From: Ramazzottius varieornatus
Lineage: Eukaryota > Tardigrada > Eutardigrada > Parachela > Ramazzottiidae
Assembly: GCA_001949185.1 (NCBI GenBank)
Contig: BDGG01000019.1
Location: 399,231-463,230 of the forward strand
Reading direction: 5' to 3'
DNA: 64,000 nucleotides
Shown: piece after piece, positions 59,934 to 64,000 of the stretch
Numbering within the stretch: the first letter of the stretch is position 1
How the letters are laid out: every line of letters starts with the position of its first letter
Position numbers and translations under genes: made by a program
The notes under the pieces: model-generated
Databases searched by the model: none
Seen by the model: only the letters and a program-made list of their open reading frames with translations
What the model was told of the DNA's origin: nothing

Positions 59934-60627
59934 TTACGCAGCGCCCATCTTGGCGTGTTCTTTCAACGGGTAATGTTCAGGGTTGGAGCGGACAAAATCC
60001 ATCATTTCCTTCCGTTGCTTCTGTAGGTGCCACGGAAGCTCGTCATAGACATCATTGAAAAGCTCCTCCGGCGAAGGTTTCTTCTTGTGCTCGGCACGCT
60101 GGAATGCCTGCATGACTTGCTTCTTAGCTTGGTCTTTCCACTGCGTCTCCTTCTCGTCGTTCCAGTAACCCTTCTGCGTGATGTATCGGCGGAAGCGAGC
60201 GATGGGATTATCCTCCTTGTCCCAGTATTTCACCTACGCAAGTCAAGCCCAAAATGCCATATTTATCATTAAGATTGCTCCAGATTTCGGACCTCGGCAA
60301 ACAGACCCGACCAGATCGTTTTCCTAAGTGGCGCACCCTTCCAGACGATATCACTGAGCACATGCGCCACAGTCTTGTCGACGTTTTGTGTTGTTTTCCT
60401 AAGTAGCGCACGTTCTCGGTGGTAATGGCCGGTAAGGTGCACCACTTGGGACAAACGATCTGGTCGTGTTGGTTGGCGAAGCTTCCCATTATATTTTGGG
60501 AGAACTTCGAAAAGTTTACTAAGCGTTAGTTTTTGCTGAATGAGCAGTCGGTGCATACTTCGTCGACAGAGCGGTAAGCCGAACTATCGTCGGAAGTCGA
60601 GTGATGTTCAATGCGGTATGGTGGTTC
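59934..60627 (-). CDS. Branched-chain 2-oxoacid dehydrogenase E1 alpha, C-terminal exons only
   Basis: The mitochondrial BCKDH E1 alpha subunit decarboxylates branched-chain keto acids with thiamine diphosphate. Two exons are clear: up to 60627 to 60559 (YRIEHHSTSDDSSAYRSVDE, covering the phosphorylation-loop signature HHSTSDDSSAYR) and 60233-59934 (VKYWDKEDNPIARFRRYITQ, the FNDVYDELPWHLQKQ region, EHYPL), joined in phase 0. These match the C-terminal 120 or so residues of the family. No thiamine-diphosphate motif or other upstream part is visible before 60627 on either strand up to 64000. The 5' limit of the first exon is uncertain: the only nearby AG (GCCGGAG) is a poor acceptor. The conserved GHH is EHH here. 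Either a long intron hides the rest beyond the window or this is a partial duplicate. Confidence 0.8.
60285..60480. repeat. GTGGCGCAC hairpin, two units in the BCKDHA-like intron
   Basis: Preceded by GGACCTCGGCAAAC and CCCGACCAGATCG, the most complete left outer arm in the window. Units: TTCCTAAGTGGCGCACCC with ACATGCGCCACAGTC; and TTCCTAAGTAGCGCACGTTC with AAGGTGCACCACTTGGGAC, then ATCTGGTCGTGTTGGTTGGC. Confidence 0.85.
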
Positions 60628-60668
60628 CTCCGGCATCAAAGATCTCATAATCCTCCGATCGTACTTAC

Positions 60669-60753
60669 CTGTAGTGCGATGCTTTCAAAGCGAGCCGTTA
60701 CAGAGCTTTCCTCACTGGTCAAAAAAATTTTCTGGCCGTATCCACCAAAGTAG
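60669..60753 (-). CDS. Isolated coding-like exon, gene not identified
   Basis: An 85-nt segment bounded by AG (ACACCAG) and a perfect donor (CAG|GTAAGT) reads YFGGYGQKIFLTSEESSVTA then RFESIALQ, a normal protein-like sequence. It is 41 bp upstream of the BCKDHA-like exon on the same strand, but it does not resemble the adjoining part of that family, and a 41-nt intron would be very short. It may be an exon of another, interrupted gene. Confidence 0.35.
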
Positions 60754-61365
60754 CTGGTGTAAGTACACCACGAAGCCAGTTTAGTCTTTGTAAGCCTTTA
60801 TTAAGTGATGAAAAATATGAAATACTTCGAAAATCACGTACAGTGGGGCGAGGGGCCAGCGTGAGTCACAGAACTGAACTTTCAGCGCTGGCTTTTCGCC
60901 CAAGGAATCCGCTCATCACAGAACAGTCCAGCAAAAAACAACCGTTCTCATGTAGCATCATCCACAACCTCGCATTCTATCGCGCTGCATTTCCATTGTG
61001 GTAAAGAATGGCCTACCTTCAGTGTGATTTTTGGCGCTCACTGAATCTCATTTATGTGATCGACAGTTCGATTGTTTTCCGAGTTTTTTTGTCTCCTGTT
61101 TCGATACGCACTGGATTTTAACGAGGTGTCCCTTTCGTGGACAGTAAGTCACCTAGTCAGAAACGTACTGCGATGTAAGCAAACTGAGCGAAAACATTAA
61201 TCTGTGCAAAATTGTTTATAGCTAATCTTCCTTACTTCGAACACAGACCTTCCCAGCTAACCGTGCATAATTCTGAAAGCGAATCCAGTTTGCCCAATAG
61301 TCCCATCAGAAACGCCGGCGGAAGTACACAGGTAAAGTTTTTCTACCTGTCTTTTGACAGTTTCC

Positions 61366-62138
61366 GTACACGCACGGCGAGATATTACGAACCAGTAAAA
61401 ATTACGGGCCAGGCCTTTCTCTACGGCGGCACGGGCAGGTGATTCTTGCTACAAGTAAAAACCAGCATCGAAGGCTGCACTGCTGTACGTACGTGCTGGA
61501 CATTGGGCTGAGGACCTAAAACATGTCATATCAATATTTATTGTGTGGTATCTTCGACATAACGTAGGAAGGTGCTGCGTGAAAGTTTGAAGACTGGAGC
61601 TGCTTCGCGTAGTGCCATTCCATTCCCGACAGCAGATAGAGCATCCTTCGGGGCTTCTTCTGTGTATCGTCGATACCCTTTGGTCTTGAAGGGCTGGGAC
61701 ATTTTCAAAAACGCTCACGGAAAGGATATCGGGACAAGGAGTCCAGAGCTTCTTCGGGAGAAAGTTGAATGGCTATACACAGTGAAACAGCTGATCAGCT
61801 GATGGCCACTGTCCATGACAATTTTCTATGGTTGAATTTTAAACGTTACGTCATTTGTCCGATTTCTGTTTCTGACTTATCTTTGTCTTTATCTTTGTCT
61901 GGAAGACGATTACTAAGATCTATATCCTATGCAAACATAGACATGGCTGGTCGTCGTTTTCGTCGCTTCTTGTCACTTTTAGGCGTTGCAAACCGCTCGG
62001 TCTGTAAAATTTAAACTAGTGTAAATGCAATTACAGTTTTACAATTACACTATTTTACATTATACTTTACATTACACGGACCATTTGCGTGTAATGCTCA
62101 TCATTACACTGGCCCGTCATATCTCGTCGTGCGTGTAC
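61366..62138. mobile_element. 773-bp element with GTACACGC termini
   Basis: The left end GTACACGCACGGCGAGATAT, followed by ACCAGTAAAAATTACGGGCC, is mirrored at the right end by GGCCCGTCATATCTCGTCGT and GCGTGTAC. The same ends bound the 207-bp element at 5916. The interior carries a 76-codon frame at 61572-61802 that I cannot assign, and near the right end an AT-rich array of TTACAC-type words (62030-62110). Confidence 0.7.
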
Positions 62139-64000
62139 ACTTTTATCCGCCAGAAATTGCTGAAATAACTGCCGCTTTGATATTAGAAATACCTGCATTT
62201 CAGAACACGTACGATCCTGACTCCACTTCCCTTTCGGAGCTCAGATACACATACCTCGGATACGGTACCTGTATTCTTTGTGTGCCATTGATATCTGTTC
62301 CTTCCACTGCCATCTTGAGAATTATGTTTAAACTAGTCTACCATCTTCGACACTGTCTGCCACAATTACTGAGTGCAAAATTACCGCTTCGAAATTCCCT
62401 GATTTCATATTGGGCAACAAAAAGTTTTCGAATTTCTGTTGAGTTCCTCCGCATCTTCCGAAACTTTTTGTCCAGTGATTTTGTCCAGTACAATTGTCCA
62501 GTACAGCTGTCCAGCCGGACATTATCCAATGTCCATGTCCGCTGTATTGTCCAGCTTTTACAACATGCCCGTAAGGCTCGGAACACCACGCCTAAACACC
62601 CTTGATCAAGCACAAAATTTCATCGGCTTGATGTTCTATCTACTGTAATCGAAAACTTCGGCTGGTAACACTACGAATTGACAAATTGACTTATGTAGAA
62701 AAATTGGACTAAGCAATTAGCATTGATTTCGATTCTCGCCATGATGCATGATGCCCAAGTATACAACCTCTCGGTGAATTACAAAAAAAAGGTTGGAGAA
62801 AAATTCGAATTGCTTTCACGACAGTCTCGGACCGGATACGTGTTGGTCAGATCGTGGAGGCAGAGTCCTTTCAGCAGGTGGCGGTTGGCTTAACCGCTGT
62901 GATTGATTTTGCCTAGTTCGCCCTTCCATAGTACCCCTGTGGAACTGTGGAAATTGTCGGGTTCCTCAACGGTCTCTATACAGTCTTCGACGATATCATC
63001 GAGCACTTGGACATTTACAGGACTTGTACATAGTAGCCAGTGGGCTGCCGACCGGGGACCATGCGGAGCCACCCAAGAAAAAAAAATCGTGGGTTCGGCG
63101 TCCACTCCTGCACGAGAGCGTCTGTGTACCTAAGCGTATGTACGGAGTCCACTAAATTGCATATTTGTGCGCATCACTTGTGCAACCGAACAATCAACCA
63201 ATCAAACGAGCCGTTGATTGATTGATTAAGCCTTTTCATCTTTTTGGAGTGTCATCGCTTGATTGTGTTGATTTCTCCGTTGAATATCGTTCGAATAATT
63301 ACTTGATTGACCTTCATTACTTTTTTGATCGGATCCAACCGGATTGATGAACCGGTCCAATCGGACTGATGATAGGGATGGCCGACTCGGTTCGGTCTTT
63401 CCTTGGATCGAGAAGCTGCAAAAGTCCGGCCCGGACTTACCGGACGGCTCGACCCAACGAAAAATCGGGCCGAATCGATGGCCGACTGGCAGGCTTTCAT
63501 GTCAGATGGGGGTCCGACATAGCAGTCTGACGCCTAGCCGCGTCATGTAAAAAACACTTTCTGTGATGTCTTATGTCCACCTTCGTGGCTGTCCAATTAT
63601 CCCGTTTATCCGAGACTTCCGGCCAACTTTCTCAGGGCCACAATCTTTCCCGCTGTCCACTCCCGATCCCGTCTCGTCCAACTTGGTGGTGCAATCGTTC
63701 TAGTGTCAGCAGGCCACCTGAAAACAGAAGCACTCGTTTACAAGAAACCAGGGGCGCGTGGAGGTCCCGCGGATGGGTAAGGCTGATCAGCCTGTGAGGC
63801 TGGGAAAACCGTGGTCTTGAGCCTTGAGGCTGCCGAAAACTGTGAAGGAGCCTCACGAGGCTGAAAAAACGAAAAAGCAGTATGGTACGCACAAAGAAGA
63901 AATCAGGCTAATTCTATATGGAGCGTCCTATAAAAGTACCTTGGTTTCTATTTGTCAATGTCACAGGTGGTGGTTACGCAGTTTCACTGTAAGCTGAGCC
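62139..64000. other. Right end of the window, no supportable gene
   Basis: Open frames are short and unrelated to anything I know. A minus-strand frame at 63105-62890 (containing VLDDIVEDCIETVEEPDNFH) looks protein-like but has no start, partner exon or homology. Low-complexity words such as TTGATTGATTGATTAAG occur near 63216. Confidence 0.45.
62469..62554 (+). repeat. Interspersed TGTCCAGT array
   Basis: TGTCCAG recurs five times (near 62469, 62482, 62495, 62508 and 62549) with irregular spacing and related TGTCC words between. It is a degraded short repeat. Confidence 0.65.

Noticed and set aside
11361-60480. CRISPR-like reading of the repeated hairpins
   Set aside because: Spacing is irregular, copies are dispersed over 49 kb in introns of animal genes and there are no uniform spacers or cas genes.
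61572-61802. Plus-strand frame whose end (LLREKVEWLYTVKQLIS) faintly recalls the N-terminal part of BCKDH E1 alpha
   Set aside because: Only a few residues match, it is on the opposite strand to the BCKDHA tail, it lies inside an inverted-repeat element, and no neighbouring exon supports it.

Overview
This is eukaryotic nuclear DNA: nearly every recognisable gene is split by short GT-AG introns (about 50-800 nt), with no operons or ribosome binding sites. The gene set (wntless, an ovo/OVOL zinc finger, a vrille/NFIL3-type bZIP, SLC26 anion transporters, a CaMKK-like kinase, a calbindin-32/calretinin-type EF-hand protein) is that of a bilaterian animal. The vrille-like bZIP, the calbindin most like insect Cbp53E and the small intron-rich loci point to an ecdysozoan invertebrate. 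A tardigrade or other panarthropod is my guess; the phylum is not proven. I joined exons by eye from homology, GT/AG sites and phase, and checked that each join keeps the frame.

Layout. 1-2.8 kb (+): 3' part of wntless, tail to tail with ovo (-, 3.1-4.2 kb). 7.5-8.9 kb (-): vrille-like bZIP, followed upstream by about 9.3 kb with no gene I can support. 18.2-36.2 kb (-): three tandem, same-strand SLC26 genes (832, 800 and about 796 aa), with a small intronless orphan gene (+) between the second and third. 36.9-40.0 kb (+): CaMKK-like kinase, divergent from the third SLC26 gene. 41.4-42.1 kb (-): acidic orphan. 43.2-45.9 kb (+): an orphan gene and a decayed copy of it. 46.2-47.8 kb (+): secreted Cys-rich protein. 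48.1-50.4 kb (-): six-EF-hand calbindin. 55.0-57.2 kb (+): degenerate UAP56/DDX39-like helicase. 58.5-59.1 kb (-): secreted protein resembling anti-lipopolysaccharide factor. 59.9-60.6 kb (-): C-terminal exons of a BCKDHA-like E1-alpha subunit with no visible body. 61-64 kb: mobile-element-like repeats.

The most unusual signal is a family of short hairpins built on the inverted arms AAGTGGCGCACG / CGTGCGCCACTTG. About 35 units lie in 24 clusters between 11.4 and 60.5 kb, often as dimers and once as a trimer. Eighteen of the 24 clusters are inside introns and none interrupts an exon I placed. A second group of three larger inverted-repeat elements shares termini that begin GTACACGC. No tRNA, rRNA or CRISPR locus was recognised.
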